DNA of 64,000 nucleotides. Source: Planctomycetota bacterium. Its GTDB lineage: Bacteria > Planctomycetota > Planctomycetia > Pirellulales > PALSA-1355. The stretch spans positions 1-64,000 of the forward strand of contig QQVE01000004.1 of NCBI GenBank assembly GCA_003389325.1, given 5' to 3'. A model generated the notes under the pieces. The model was not told where the DNA came from, did not search any database, and saw nothing but the letters and a program-made list of their open reading frames with translations. Shown piece after piece: positions 34,975-45,110 of the stretch. The position numbers and the translations under genes were made by a program. Position 1 is the first letter of the stretch. Every line of letters starts with the position of its first letter.

Positions 34975-35193
34975 TCAGCGGGTTTCGGTTTCGTGGGCCC
35001 TTTCGCGGAGGGCCGAGCCGGCACCTTCGATCACGTCTTTGCCTTTTTCGACGACCTTGCTGGCGTCTTCTCGCACTTGGGTGCGGTCGATCTTGATGGT
35101 GATCGAATTGTCGTCCGTCCGCTGCAGCGTGATGGCCCCGGTGATGATCAACCCGATGACGGCCAGCGCGCCGAGAAACAGCAACAGCCTCAT
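34975..35193 (-). CDS. Small single-pass membrane protein
   Basis: A 72-residue protein with GGGAAG five bases before its ATG. One N-terminal transmembrane helix (LLLFLGALAVIGLIITGAI) is followed by a charged, helix-prone tail (IKIDRTQVREDASKVVEKGK) that could form a coiled coil. No family recognised. It sits alone between a PqaA gene and another small membrane protein on the same strand. Confidence 0.7.
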   Translation of the reverse strand: MRLLLFLGALAVIGLIITGAITLQRTDDNSITIKIDRTQVREDASKVVEKGKDVIEGAGSALRERAHETETR

Positions 35194-35387
35194 AGCAACT
35201 TCCCCAGGTGAAAAGAAATCCGTTTCCGTTCTCCCGGCGCGTCGGCAGCGGGCCGACGCCTTGAGCGGGGGCGGGAGTGTAGCGGGGCGGGTCGCCCGGG
35301 GTCAATGGCAACCCGGCTGACGCGAGAGAGCGAGCAAGCACCTCGGGCCGGGGGCAGTAGGAGCCAGCTCGAGAACCAGGTGAGCGT

Positions 35388-36038
35388 TCAGCGCCCCCAG
35401 CGACTTTCGCCCAGACCGCGCTGCCGGCGGCGTTCCTGCCGCATCCGCCAGTATTCGCCGCGCTGCGCGCGGGTCGTGGCGTTGGTGTGCTCGAGGTAGC
35501 GCTTGCGGCGAGCGTTCGGATCCGAGCCGGGCCCGCGCGGTCCACGCGACCCGCGGCCACGGAAGTCGCCACCGCGACCGCCACGATCGCGATTGCCCTC
35601 GCGCGCCTCGCGTGCGCGGCGGGCTTCGCGCTGGCGACGGCGCTCTTCTTCCTCGTTGATTTCCTCGTCGAGGTGCGCAATCTGCTCCTGCGGCGTCATG
35701 GCAAAGAACTCGTTGAGCCGCCTCTGCTCGCGGGCCTGCCACTCGCGGCGGCGCTCGTCGAACAGCGATTCGCGCTCTTCTTCGGAGAGCTTCTCAAATT
35801 CCTCGCGCATCTGCTGAAACAGCTCGCCCCGCTTCTCGCGAGGAGCATTGTCCATTTCCACGCGCAGCGCTTCGATGCGGGCCATCGCGGGATTCTGGCT
35901 GGGCCACATTGCCCAGGCCCCCACGGCCAGCAGCATCAGGAGAAAGAAGCCGAAAACCCACTTCTTCTTTCCGCCCGATTCGCTCTTGCTGCTTTTCGCC
36001 GAAGCGGTAGGGCGGCGGATGGGTCGGGAATTGCTCAT
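35388..36038 (-). CDS. Membrane-anchored charged coiled-coil protein
   Basis: A 216-residue protein of unknown function. A basic cytoplasmic N-terminus (SESGGKKK) leads into one transmembrane helix (WVFGFFLLMLLAVGAWAMW, about 27-45). The rest is a long Glu/Arg-rich helical region (about 50-145) followed by a GGRGGDFRGRGSRG-type Arg/Gly-rich stretch, as in RNA-binding RGG tails, and a basic C-terminus. The charged region is about half of the protein. It lies 30 bases downstream of the pseudopilin gene on the same strand and is probably in its operon. Confidence 0.7.
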   Translation of the reverse strand: MSNSRPIRRPTASAKSSKSESGGKKKWVFGFFLLMLLAVGAWAMWPSQNPAMARIEALRVEMDNAPREKRGELFQQMREEFEKLSEEERESLFDERRREWQAREQRRLNEFFAMTPQEQIAHLDEEINEEEERRRQREARRAREAREGNRDRGGRGGDFRGRGSRGPRGPGSDPNARRKRYLEHTNATTRAQRGEYWRMRQERRRQRGLGESRWGR

Positions 36039-36068
36039 GTGTTTGCCCGCTTGCTAGAGCGCCGGGTT

Positions 36069-36773
36069 TCAGGACGAATCCGCGTGCCCGTCCATGTAGA
36101 CGTAGCAACGCGCACCGTCGTCGCCCGGACTTCCGTGGAAGGCTTCGAAGTCGTAGGCCACCCACACGGTGGCGCTGCTGCGGTGCACCTCGACCCCGTG
36201 CCGTTTGCGAATCAGCACCTCCGGGCGCCGCTTGCCCGCCAGATCGCGATCGTTGTATTCGTAGCTGGTGCCTTCGGCGTCGTAGTAGCTCTTGCCCTGC
36301 TCGGGCAGCATGATCTCCAACAGTGCCGCGTCGCGGTAGGCCATGTCGTCGCCGGGGCAGCGGAACACCGGATCCCAGTCGAGCACGCGCTGCGCGCCGG
36401 GCGCCGGAGTCGGATTGGGATCGTTGGGGTCCACCGGGGTGACGTTCGTGGGCGATTTCTTGCCCGCCGTGTCGATGGTCAGCCCTCCGCGCTCGATGTA
36501 GGGTCCCAGCGTGATGACCAGGCTCTCGCGGCTCGAGATGCTTGGCATCCGCGCGCTGTCGGGGTACACGGCCCGCTCGCCGCGGATGTCCATGTAGTGT
36601 TCCATCGCAATGCCGATATTGTGCAGGTTCGAGAGGCATTGCGCACGCCGGGCCGCGTTTCGCGTATATTGCACGGCCGGAAGAAGCAGCCCCACGAGCA
36701 GGCCGATGATGGCGATGACCACCAGCAACTCGACCAACGTGAAGCCCCGCTGCGAAGATCGCATTCGGCTCAT
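36069..36773 (-). CDS. DUF1559-type pseudopilin/prepilin-like protein
   Basis: A 234-residue protein with a type IV pilin-like leader: a short basic N-terminus ([10 protein letters not shown]), then [20 protein letters not shown]. The prepilin peptidase site (G/F with Glu+5) is intact. The mature part has [17 protein letters not shown], as in the planctomycete DUF1559 family, and ends with [10 protein letters not shown], close to the family's C-terminal DG motif. A start at 36764 is possible. It is followed within 30 bases by the charged membrane protein. Probably assembled by a type II-like system encoded elsewhere. Confidence 0.85.
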   Translation of the reverse strand: MSRMRSSQRGFTLVELLVVIAIIGLLVGLLLPAVQYTRNAARRAQCLSNLHNIGIAMEHYMDIRGERAVYPDSARMPSISSRESLVITLGPYIERGGLTIDTAGKKSPTNVTPVDPNDPNPTPAPGAQRVLDWDPVFRCPGDDMAYRDAALLEIMLPEQGKSYYDAEGTSYEYNDRDLAGKRRPEVLIRKRHGVEVHRSSATVWVAYDFEAFHGSPGDDGARCYVYMDGHADSS

Positions 36774-36987
36774 CTCTGCGGTTCTCGTGCTGGGCCCAAG
36801 AGCAAACGTCCCCCCGGGTTGCCCTCCCGGCGGCTGGAGTTGCCCTAAGTCAAATACCCCGCCCGCGGTGAAAAGTTCCGCAGGCACCGGGAAGCTTTTT
36901 CCGGCTTTCCGACGTCGGACTTCGTAAGTCTGGACTGCCAGGCCAGTACGAGAACAACGCGATTTCTCCAGTTTCACACGCTTTTCG

Positions 36988-37962
36988 ATGTCCGAGTCGT
37001 TTCTGAACTGCGATTGGGGCACCACCCGGCTGCGTCTGCGGGCCGTGTTGGCGGGCGATGCCGAAGTGGCGGCCGAGCATCGCACGCTGGACGGCGTGGC
37101 GACGCTTGCCCAGCAGTACACGCCTCATGAGCGCGAAGCCCGCTATCGCACCGTGCTGTCGGAGGCGGTTGACGCGTTGGCGGAAGCGGCTGCGGAGACC
37201 GTCGCCGACGCGCCGATTCTCATCTCGGGTATGGCCAGCTCGTCGCTCGGCTGGCAGGAACTGCCCTATGCCCGATTGCCGCTGGGCCTGGATGGCGAGG
37301 GCTTCGTTTGGCGGGAGCTCGCGCCGCTGGAAACCTCCGCCGGCAGGCATCGCGTCGTGCTCATCTCCGGGGCCCGCAACGATACAGACGTCATGCGCGG
37401 CGAGGAGACCGAGCTGCTGGGGCTGGCATCGCTACCCGAGGGGTCGCCGGCGGCAGGCGCGCTCGTGATCAAGCCCGGTACGCACTCCAAACACTTGCGT
37501 GTCGAGGCCGGACGGTTGAGCGACTTTCGCACCTTCATGACCGGTGAGCTGTTCGACGTGTTGTCGCGCCACAGCATCCTGCAGCATTCCGTGGCACAGA
37601 ATGCGGCTGGGAACAACGACCTGGAGGCGTTGCGAATCGGAGTGCGACTCGGCCGCGAGATGCCCTTGGCGGCCGGGCTGTTTCGGGTGCGCACGCGCCA
37701 GGTGCTCGACGACACCGACCCGGCGGCCAACCGCGCGTTCCTGAGCGGACTGCTGATCGGCAACGAACTGGCCTATCTGGCGCGCGAGCCGGCGATGGTG
37801 CTGGTGCTATGCGCCACCGAGCCGGCGGGTGCGGCGTACCAAACCGCGCTCGAGGAACTTGGCCTCGCCCAGCGGCTGGTCGTGATCCCGCCGAGCGATG
37901 TCGAGCTGCTTTCGGCGCGAGGACAAGCGGTGTTGTTGCGGCGGGTTCTGTCGCGGCGCTGA
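36988..37962 (+). CDS. dgoK: 2-dehydro-3-deoxygalactonokinase
   Basis: A 324-residue sugar kinase that phosphorylates 2-dehydro-3-deoxygalactonate in the DeLey-Doudoroff galactonate pathway. Signatures: [10 protein letters not shown] (phosphate-1 loop, 7-16), [34 protein letters not shown] and [14 protein letters not shown]. The fold is the ASKHA type and the length is normal for the family. No other galactonate genes are adjacent. No clear ribosome site; the start is fixed by the DWGTT motif lying close to the N-terminus. It is divergent from the pseudopilin gene. Confidence 0.88.
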   Translation: MSESFLNCDWGTTRLRLRAVLAGDAEVAAEHRTLDGVATLAQQYTPHEREARYRTVLSEAVDALAEAAAETVADAPILISGMASSSLGWQELPYARLPLGLDGEGFVWRELAPLETSAGRHRVVLISGARNDTDVMRGEETELLGLASLPEGSPAAGALVIKPGTHSKHLRVEAGRLSDFRTFMTGELFDVLSRHSILQHSVAQNAAGNNDLEALRIGVRLGREMPLAAGLFRVRTRQVLDDTDPAANRAFLSGLLIGNELAYLAREPAMVLVLCATEPAGAAYQTALEELGLAQRLVVIPPSDVELLSARGQAVLLRRVLSRR

Positions 37963-38128
37963 TGCCGGCCGCCGTTGGGCGTCGTGTGCCCTGAAGATTT
38001 TGCGGGCCCGGGCTTTTCGTCTATGATGGCGGGTGCCGCTGGCGCGCTTCGGATTGCCGCACCGTCGGCCCACCTGTGAATCCGCCTCGGCAACTGCCGC
38101 TCCCCCCGCGGACCCGCGAAATCGAACG

Positions 38129-41100
38129 ATGCCAGCCCGCCTGCGACTTCTGTGCTGCCTGTTGCTGCTTACCGCTTGCGCCACCACGCCCGCGGTCGGC
38201 GACGAAGTGGACTTCGCGCGCGACGTGCGACCGATCTTGGCGGCCCGTTGCTTCGAGTGCCACGGGGCCGAGGTGCAGGAGTCGGGCTTGCAGCTCGATC
38301 GCAGCGACACGCTTCGCGAAGGCGGCGTGAGCGGTCCGGCGGTCGTGCCGGGCAAGAGCGGCGAGAGCCTGCTGTTCGAGGCGATTGCCGGCGATGGGGG
38401 TGAGATCTCGAAGATGCCTCCCGAGGGCGATCCGCTTTCGGCCGAACAAATCGCCCTGGTCAAGCGGTGGATTGACGCGGGCGCCAAAGTTCCGCCCGAT
38501 GCCGAACCGGCCGCCGCACGGCGCGGAAGCGATCACTGGGCCTTTCAGCCGATCGCCGACGTCGAACCGCCGCCGGTGAAGGACCCCGCTTGGGTCCGCA
38601 ACCCAATCGACGCGTTCATCCTGGCGCGGCTCGAAGCCGCTGAACTCAAGCCTTCGCCCGAGGCCGAGTGGGCTACGCTCATTCGCCGCGTTTCGCTCGA
38701 CCTGACCGGCTTGCCGCCCACGGTCGAGGAAGTCGACGCTTTTCTGGCGGATACCGAAGCAGGCGCCTACGAGCGGCTGGTCGATCGCCTGCTCTGCTCG
38801 CCCCACTACGGCGAGCGCTGGGGCCGGCACTGGCTCGATCTGGCCCACTACGCCGACTCCAACGGCTACACGATCGACGGCGGACGCTCGATCTGGAAGT
38901 ATCGCGACTGGGTCATCGACGCCCTGAATCGCGATCTGCCGTTCGATCAGTTCGCCGTCCAGCAACTGGCCGGCGACATGTTACCGGATGCCGGCCTCGC
39001 GGAGCGCATCGCCACCGGCTTCTGCCGCAACACGATGATCAACGAAGAAGGCGGCACCGACGCCGAGCAGTTTCGCGTCGAGGCCGTGGTCGATCGGATC
39101 AGCACCACGGGCGCAGCGTTTCTCGGGCTCACCCTCGGCTGCGCCCGCTGCCACGACCATAAGTACGACCCGATCTCGCAGCGCGAGTTCTATCAGTTGT
39201 TCGCCTTCTTCAACGGTGCCGACGAACCCAAGCTCTCGGTGCCGACCGATCAACAGGCCAAGGAAAAGCCCGCACTCGAGGCCGAGATCGCGCAGTCCGA
39301 AGAGCGGCTGGCCACGGTGGACGCCAACGCCGGTTCGCGGCAGGCCGAGTGGGAAGCCAGCTTTGCCGGGAGGCTTCCGGTGGAGTGGACCGTGCTTGAC
39401 GTCGCTGCGCGCTCCGAAGGCGGAGCCCAATTCGAGCGTCAGGACGACGGCTCGCTGCTGGTCACCGGCGAGATTCCCGCCAACGATACCTACACGCTCA
39501 CCGCGCCGCTGCCCGAGCGGCCGATGGCGGCGGTGCGGATCGAAGTGCTGACCGACGAGCGGCTCCCCAGCGGCGGGCCGGGATTGCCGAAGAACGGTAA
39601 CTTCGTGCTCAGCGAGCTGACCTTCGAGGTGAGCGCCGGCGAAACGTCTGCCGGCGCCGATGCCGTCACGCTGGCCGATGCCATCGCCGACTATTCCGGC
39701 AAGGACGGCGAAGTAACTCGGGCCATCGACGGCAAGCCGGACACGGGCTGGCACATCTACGCTCCGCAGGATCTCAACCAACCGCGTACGGCCGTCTTCT
39801 TTTTGAAAGACGCTCTGCCGGCCGCGGCGAATCGCACAGCCTCGCTTCGCCTGGCGCACAACTACGAGGAGCCCAAGTACCTGATCGGCCGGTTCCGCGT
39901 TTCGGTGTGCGACGCTCCGCGCGACGTGTTGGAGCTGGCCCCGGAAGTGCGCGAGGCGCTGGCCGTCGTTCCCGATAAGCGGAGCGAGGCGCAGCTCAAG
40001 GTCCTCAAGGAGGCCTACCAGAAGATCGACCCCGAGCGCGTGCCGCTGGCCGGGCAGATCGCGGAGCTCAAGGCGCAGCTCAAGCAGATCAACGATCAGA
40101 TCACCACCACGCTCGTGATGCGCGAGCGCGACGAGCCGCGCGAGACGTTCGTGCATTTGCGCGGTGACTTCTTGAGCAAGGGCGTGGCGGTCGATCCCGA
40201 CGTGCCCGAGGTGCTGCCGGCCATCGAGCCGCGCGGCGCCAAGCCCGATCGGCTGGACTTCGCCCGTTGGATCGTCGACCCGGCCAACCCGCTCACGCCC
40301 CGCGTGACAGTCAATCGGATCTGGCAGCGCTACTTCGGCCGGGGACTGGTGGCCACGGAAAACGACTTCGGCCTGCAAGGCGACGCGCCCACGCATCCCG
40401 AGTTGCTCGATTGGCTGGCCGCCGAGTTCGTGCGCCAGGGTTTCAGCCTCAAGGCGATGCACCGGTTGATTGTCACCAGCAATACCTACCGCCAGTCGTC
40501 GCGGATGCGGCCCGAATTGGCGGCCGCCGATCCGTACAACAAGCTGCTCGCGCGGCAACAGCGGCTGCGGCTCGAAGCCGAATCGATTCGCGATGCCGCC
40601 CTAGTCGCTTCGGGCCTGCTGTGCGACGACATCGGCGGGCCGGGCGTCTACCCGCCGCAGCCGGATGGGATCTACGCGTTCACTCAGCAGAAGAAGTTTT
40701 GGGGCGAGAACCAGAACCAGGATCGTTATCGCCGCGGAATGTACACGTTTCTGTGGCGCTCGAGCCCGTACCCGTTCTTGAAGACGTTCGACGTGCCCGA
40801 CGCCGTGGTGGCCTGCACGCGCCGCGCCCGCTCGAACACACCGCTGCAAGCCCTGACGCTCGCGAACGACCGCGCGTTCGTCGAGTTTGCCCAGGGCTTT
40901 GCCGAGCAATTGCAGCACGAGTCGGTCGAGGGCGATCGGGCGCGGATGCGGCGCGCCTTTCGCCGGGCGCTTGCGCGCGAGCCGTCACCGAGCGAGCTCT
41001 CGAGCTTGCTGACCTATCTGGAGACGGAGCGGGCGCAGTTTGCCGCCGCGCCCGAAGCCGCGGCCGAGGTGGCGCCCGCCGCGAGCGACACCCAGGAAAC

Positions 41101-41164
41101 GGCCGCCTGGACGATGGTGGCCCGCGTCTTGTTGAACCTCGACGAGTTCATCACCCGGGAGTAG
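38129..41164 (+). CDS. Planctomycete cytochrome c/DUF1549/DUF1553 protein
   Basis: A 1011-residue exported protein. The leader MPARLRLLCCLLLLTAC ends in a lipobox-like LTAC, so it may be lipidated. The PSCyt1 domain holds a c-type haem motif C41-x-x-C44-H45 and a possible distal Met in KMPPEG. DUF1549 follows (NPIDAFILARLE; DLTGLPPTVEEV; CSPHYGERWGRHWLDLAHYADSNGY; LGCARCHDHKYDPIS). A middle insert of strand-rich sequence lies at about 400-640. DUF1553 closes the protein (NPLTPRVTVNRIWQRYFGRG; HRLIVTSNTYRQSS; NTPLQALTLAND). It forms an operon with the DUF1501 gene five bases downstream. Such pairs are hallmark planctomycete genes of unknown substrate. Confidence 0.9.
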   Translation: MPARLRLLCCLLLLTACATTPAVGDEVDFARDVRPILAARCFECHGAEVQESGLQLDRSDTLREGGVSGPAVVPGKSGESLLFEAIAGDGGEISKMPPEGDPLSAEQIALVKRWIDAGAKVPPDAEPAAARRGSDHWAFQPIADVEPPPVKDPAWVRNPIDAFILARLEAAELKPSPEAEWATLIRRVSLDLTGLPPTVEEVDAFLADTEAGAYERLVDRLLCSPHYGERWGRHWLDLAHYADSNGYTIDGGRSIWKYRDWVIDALNRDLPFDQFAVQQLAGDMLPDAGLAERIATGFCRNTMINEEGGTDAEQFRVEAVVDRISTTGAAFLGLTLGCARCHDHKYDPISQREFYQLFAFFNGADEPKLSVPTDQQAKEKPALEAEIAQSEERLATVDANAGSRQAEWEASFAGRLPVEWTVLDVAARSEGGAQFERQDDGSLLVTGEIPANDTYTLTAPLPERPMAAVRIEVLTDERLPSGGPGLPKNGNFVLSELTFEVSAGETSAGADAVTLADAIADYSGKDGEVTRAIDGKPDTGWHIYAPQDLNQPRTAVFFLKDALPAAANRTASLRLAHNYEEPKYLIGRFRVSVCDAPRDVLELAPEVREALAVVPDKRSEAQLKVLKEAYQKIDPERVPLAGQIAELKAQLKQINDQITTTLVMRERDEPRETFVHLRGDFLSKGVAVDPDVPEVLPAIEPRGAKPDRLDFARWIVDPANPLTPRVTVNRIWQRYFGRGLVATENDFGLQGDAPTHPELLDWLAAEFVRQGFSLKAMHRLIVTSNTYRQSSRMRPELAAADPYNKLLARQQRLRLEAESIRDAALVASGLLCDDIGGPGVYPPQPDGIYAFTQQKKFWGENQNQDRYRRGMYTFLWRSSPYPFLKTFDVPDAVVACTRRARSNTPLQALTLANDRAFVEFAQGFAEQLQHESVEGDRARMRRAFRRALAREPSPSELSSLLTYLETERAQFAAAPEAAAEVAPAASDTQETAAWTMVARVLLNLDEFITRE

Positions 41165-41169
41165 TGCCG

Positions 41170-42621
<1,452 letters not shown>

Positions 42622-42626
42622 GCGTT

Positions 42627-42696
42627 GTAGGTCATGCACTCCGTGCATGACATGCATCACGCGGCGGCTCTGTCATGCACGGAGTGCATGACCTAC
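42627..42696. repeat. Two facing perfect hairpins (CAC-TCC-GTG family)
   Basis: Arms at 42627-42651 and 42672-42696 are inverted copies. Each is a hairpin with GTCATGCAC and GTGCATGAC stems around TCC or GGA. The pair lies between the DUF1501 gene and the DNA glycosylase gene and is matched by a similar pair at 43398-43467 on the other side of that gene. Confidence 0.85.
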
Positions 42697-42699
42697 TTG

Positions 42700-42724
42700 T
42701 CTCGCTCGCGCTTCGGGCTCGTGT
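42700..42724 (+). repeat. Single GCTTCGGGCT dispersed repeat
   Basis: Plus-orientation copy (ctcgctcgcgcttcgggctc) placed directly after the hairpin pair and just before the stop of the minus-strand glycosylase gene. Confidence 0.7.
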
Positions 42725-42729
42725 TGCGT

Positions 42730-43386
42730 TTACGCGTCGGGGAGGATGAGCTTTTCTTTTTGCGATAGGTCCACCGCGCGCCACATGTACCAACTGGCCA
42801 CCGAGCGATACGGTCGCCAGCATTCAGCGTGTGCAATCATCTCGTCGGCATGGGGTAATTCCTCGCCGCCGTAGGTGAGCATGAAGCCGCGCCGTACGCC
42901 GAGGTCGCCGACGGGTAAGACGTCGGGCCGGCCGAGGCGGAAGATCAGCAGCATCTCGACGGTCCACACGCCGATGCCGCGCACCTGCACCAGCCGCGAG
43001 ACGATTTCCTCGTCGCTCATCTTCGACAGCTTGCCCAGCGTGGGCACGGTGCCGTCGAGTGTCTTGGCAGCCAGGTCCTTGATCGATTGCACTTTGGCCT
43101 GCGACATGCCGGCGGCGCGAAACTTCTGATCGGGCATCTCGAGCACGGCCTGCGGCCGCACGGCCCGCTTCGAGGGAAAGTTGGCCACGACGCGCCCCAT
43201 GATCGTGGCTGCGGCCTTGCCCGAGAGTTGCTGATAGACGACGGCCCGAAACAGCGCCTGAAACGGGCTCTGCATCTTCTCCGGCCGATGCGTGAACGGC
43301 CCAGAGCGCTTGATCACCTCGCGCAGCTTGGGGTCGACCCGCCGCAAGCGGGCCACCGCTTTCTTCGGATCGTAAGTAAGCTCCAC
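42730..43386 (-). CDS. DNA-3-methyladenine glycosylase II-like (HhH-GPD)
   Basis: A 218-residue protein. The GTG at 43386 is taken as start because GAGGAG lies five bases upstream; the longer frame to 43431 only translates a hairpin repeat. The HhH-GPD fold shows AVVYQQLSGKAA (about 48-59), the helix-hairpin-helix LVQVRGIGVWTVEM (132-145) and the catalytic Asp161 in LPVGDLGVRRG. This order matches AlkA-type base-excision glycosylases acting on alkylated bases; the N-terminal TATA-like domain of E. coli AlkA is missing, as in many short homologues. The gene is flanked on both sides by hairpin pairs of the CAC-TCC-GTG family. Confidence 0.85.
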   Translation of the reverse strand: MELTYDPKKAVARLRRVDPKLREVIKRSGPFTHRPEKMQSPFQALFRAVVYQQLSGKAAATIMGRVVANFPSKRAVRPQAVLEMPDQKFRAAGMSQAKVQSIKDLAAKTLDGTVPTLGKLSKMSDEEIVSRLVQVRGIGVWTVEMLLIFRLGRPDVLPVGDLGVRRGFMLTYGGEELPHADEMIAHAECWRPYRSVASWYMWRAVDLSQKEKLILPDA

Positions 43387-43397
43387 CTGCGCTCCTC

Positions 43398-43467
43398 GTA
43401 GGTCATGCACCCCGTGCATGACAGAGAACAACCAAGATGCATGTCATGCACGGGGTGCATGACCTAC
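43398..43467. repeat. Two facing perfect hairpins (CAC-CCC-GTG variant)
   Basis: Arms at 43398-43422 and 43443-43467. The stems GTCATGCAC/GTGCATGAC are the same as in the pair at 42627-42696, but the loop is CCC or GGG instead of TCC or GGA. The unit lies immediately upstream of the glycosylase start. Confidence 0.85.
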
Positions 43468-43652
43468 GGGACTACGGGACGCCACTTTAGCGGCCGCAAG
43501 TCTTCACTAACAGGCACTTGTAGCGGCGGCGGAATTGCGCCTTTTTCGTCTGGTCAACGCGGGCCGGGAGAGTCTAGAATACATGCACCCACGCCGATGC
43601 GTTCGCCTACCTAACGCAAACTCGTTCCCCGCTCCCCCCAGGGAATGTTCCG

Positions 43653-45074
43653 ATGAAGCAGCAATCCATGCGAGACTTCAACGACGCCGGCTGTGCCGAT
43701 CTGCGGCGCTCGGTGGCTCGGCTCAATCGCCGCCAGGTGTTGCAGGCCGGCGGAATCGGACTGTTGGGGCTGGGGCTACCGCAGCTTTGGGCCGCCCGCG
43801 CGGCCGCCTCGCCGCTGGGGCAGGGGCCCGGGTTCGGCAAAGCCAAGCGCTGCATCTTCCTGTTCATGTGGGGCGGGCCCAGCCAGCTCGACACCTTCGA
43901 CATGAAGCCCGACGCGCCGGCCGAGGTGCGGGGGCTGTTCAAGCCGATGGCCACGTGCACCCCGGGCCTGCAAATCTGCGAACACTTCACGCACCTGGCC
44001 AAGCGGACCGACAAGCTGGCGATCGTCCGCTCGCTGAATCACACCGATCCGGCGCACCTGTCGAGCGGGCACGCGACGCTCACCGGCCACCCGGCGCCGA
44101 AGCTCAATAGCGACGCCGATCCGCCCAGCGAGCGCGATACGCCGCACCTGGGCTCGATGCTCGCGCGGCTGCGCGAGTCGCCCGGCACGCTGCCGCCGTT
44201 TGTCACCGTGCCCTGGAAGGCCTACCATCCGGCCGCTCCCGGCGGCCAGGCCCCGGGACAACACGGCGGGTGGCTGGGCCGCGGCTACGATCCGCTGCTA
44301 GTCACCGGCGACCCGAACCAACCCGATTGGAAGGTCGACGCGCTGAGCCTGGCCGACGGCATCAGCTACGACCGGATGGATGCCCGCCACGCGCTCTTGA
44401 ACGAAATCGATCGCCAGCGGCAAGCGTTCGACGCCGCCGCAGTGACGGGGCTCAAAGAAAAGGCCTTCGGCCTGCTCTCGTCGCAAGAAGCCCGCCAGGC
44501 GTTCGACCTCTCGCAGGAACCCGACGCGGTGCGCGATCGCTACGGCCGCAACATCCACGGCCAGTGCGTGCTGCTGGCCCGGCGGCTGATCGAACACGGC
44601 GTGCCGCTGGTGAACGTCAACTGGCACAACGACGGCCACAACTTCTGGGACACGCACGGGGCCAACTTCTCGCGGCTCAAGAGCGAGTTGATTCCGCCCT
44701 CGGACCAGGCCCTGTCGGCCCTGCTCGAGGACCTCGAAGAGCGCGGGCTGCTGGAAGACACGATCATCGCCTGGGTGGGCGAGTTCGGACGCCGCCCGCA
44801 AATCGACAACGGCAACGCCAACGACGGCGGACGCTCGCACTGGCCCTTCTGCTATAGCGGCCTGCTGGCCGGCGGCGGCATCGCCGGCGGAGCGGTCTAC
44901 GGCCGCAGCGACAAGCACGCCGCCAAGCCCGCCGAATCGCCGGTGAGCCCGCAGGACTACGCCGCCACGCTGATGCACGCCCTGGGCATCCCGCGCGAGC
45001 AAACCGTGCCCGACCGCTTCGGCCGCCCCATCCGCGTCTACGGCGGCGAGCCCATCACCGAGCTATTCGCGTAA
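43653..45074 (+). CDS. DUF1501-family secreted protein (stand-alone)
   Basis: A 473-residue protein. An N-terminal twin-Arg-like segment (RLNRRQVLQAGGIGLLGLG) indicates export. DUF1501 motifs: CIFLFMWGGPSQLDTFDMKP, ICEHFTHLAKRTDKLAIVRS, LTGHPAPKL, GHNFWDTHG, AWVGEFGRRPQID, HWPFCYSGLLAGGGI and YAATLMHALGIP. It belongs to the subgroup with the longer GQHGGWLGRGYDPLLVTGD insertion. Unlike the other two DUF1501 genes here, no DUF1549/DUF1553 partner precedes it. Its last codons and the following 26 bases recur at 47180-47221. Confidence 0.9.
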   Translation: MKQQSMRDFNDAGCADLRRSVARLNRRQVLQAGGIGLLGLGLPQLWAARAAASPLGQGPGFGKAKRCIFLFMWGGPSQLDTFDMKPDAPAEVRGLFKPMATCTPGLQICEHFTHLAKRTDKLAIVRSLNHTDPAHLSSGHATLTGHPAPKLNSDADPPSERDTPHLGSMLARLRESPGTLPPFVTVPWKAYHPAAPGGQAPGQHGGWLGRGYDPLLVTGDPNQPDWKVDALSLADGISYDRMDARHALLNEIDRQRQAFDAAAVTGLKEKAFGLLSSQEARQAFDLSQEPDAVRDRYGRNIHGQCVLLARRLIEHGVPLVNVNWHNDGHNFWDTHGANFSRLKSELIPPSDQALSALLEDLEERGLLEDTIIAWVGEFGRRPQIDNGNANDGGRSHWPFCYSGLLAGGGIAGGAVYGRSDKHAAKPAESPVSPQDYAATLMHALGIPREQTVPDRFGRPIRVYGGEPITELFA

Positions 45075-45103
45075 AAACTAGCCCGAAGCGCCAGCGAGGG
45101 TTG
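45060..45103 (+). repeat. Left copy of a direct repeat around the TPR gene
   Basis: From GAGCTATTCGCGTAA at 45060 to GCGAGGG at 45100, covering the DUF1501 stop and one GCTTCGGGCT-family repeat (45078-45103, minus orientation). The right copy at 47180-47221 matches except for two substitutions and one extra base. Confidence 0.7.
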
Positions 45104-45110
45104 GGGCAAG

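Noticed and set aside
43387..43431. Longer N-terminus of the DNA glycosylase
   Set aside because: The extra codons only translate the hairpin repeat; a GAGGAG-GTG start lies at 43386.
42627..43467. CRISPR-like array
   Set aside because: The repeats are four palindromic units in two inverted pairs with a 700-base gene between; spacing is irregular and there are no unique spacers or cas genes.
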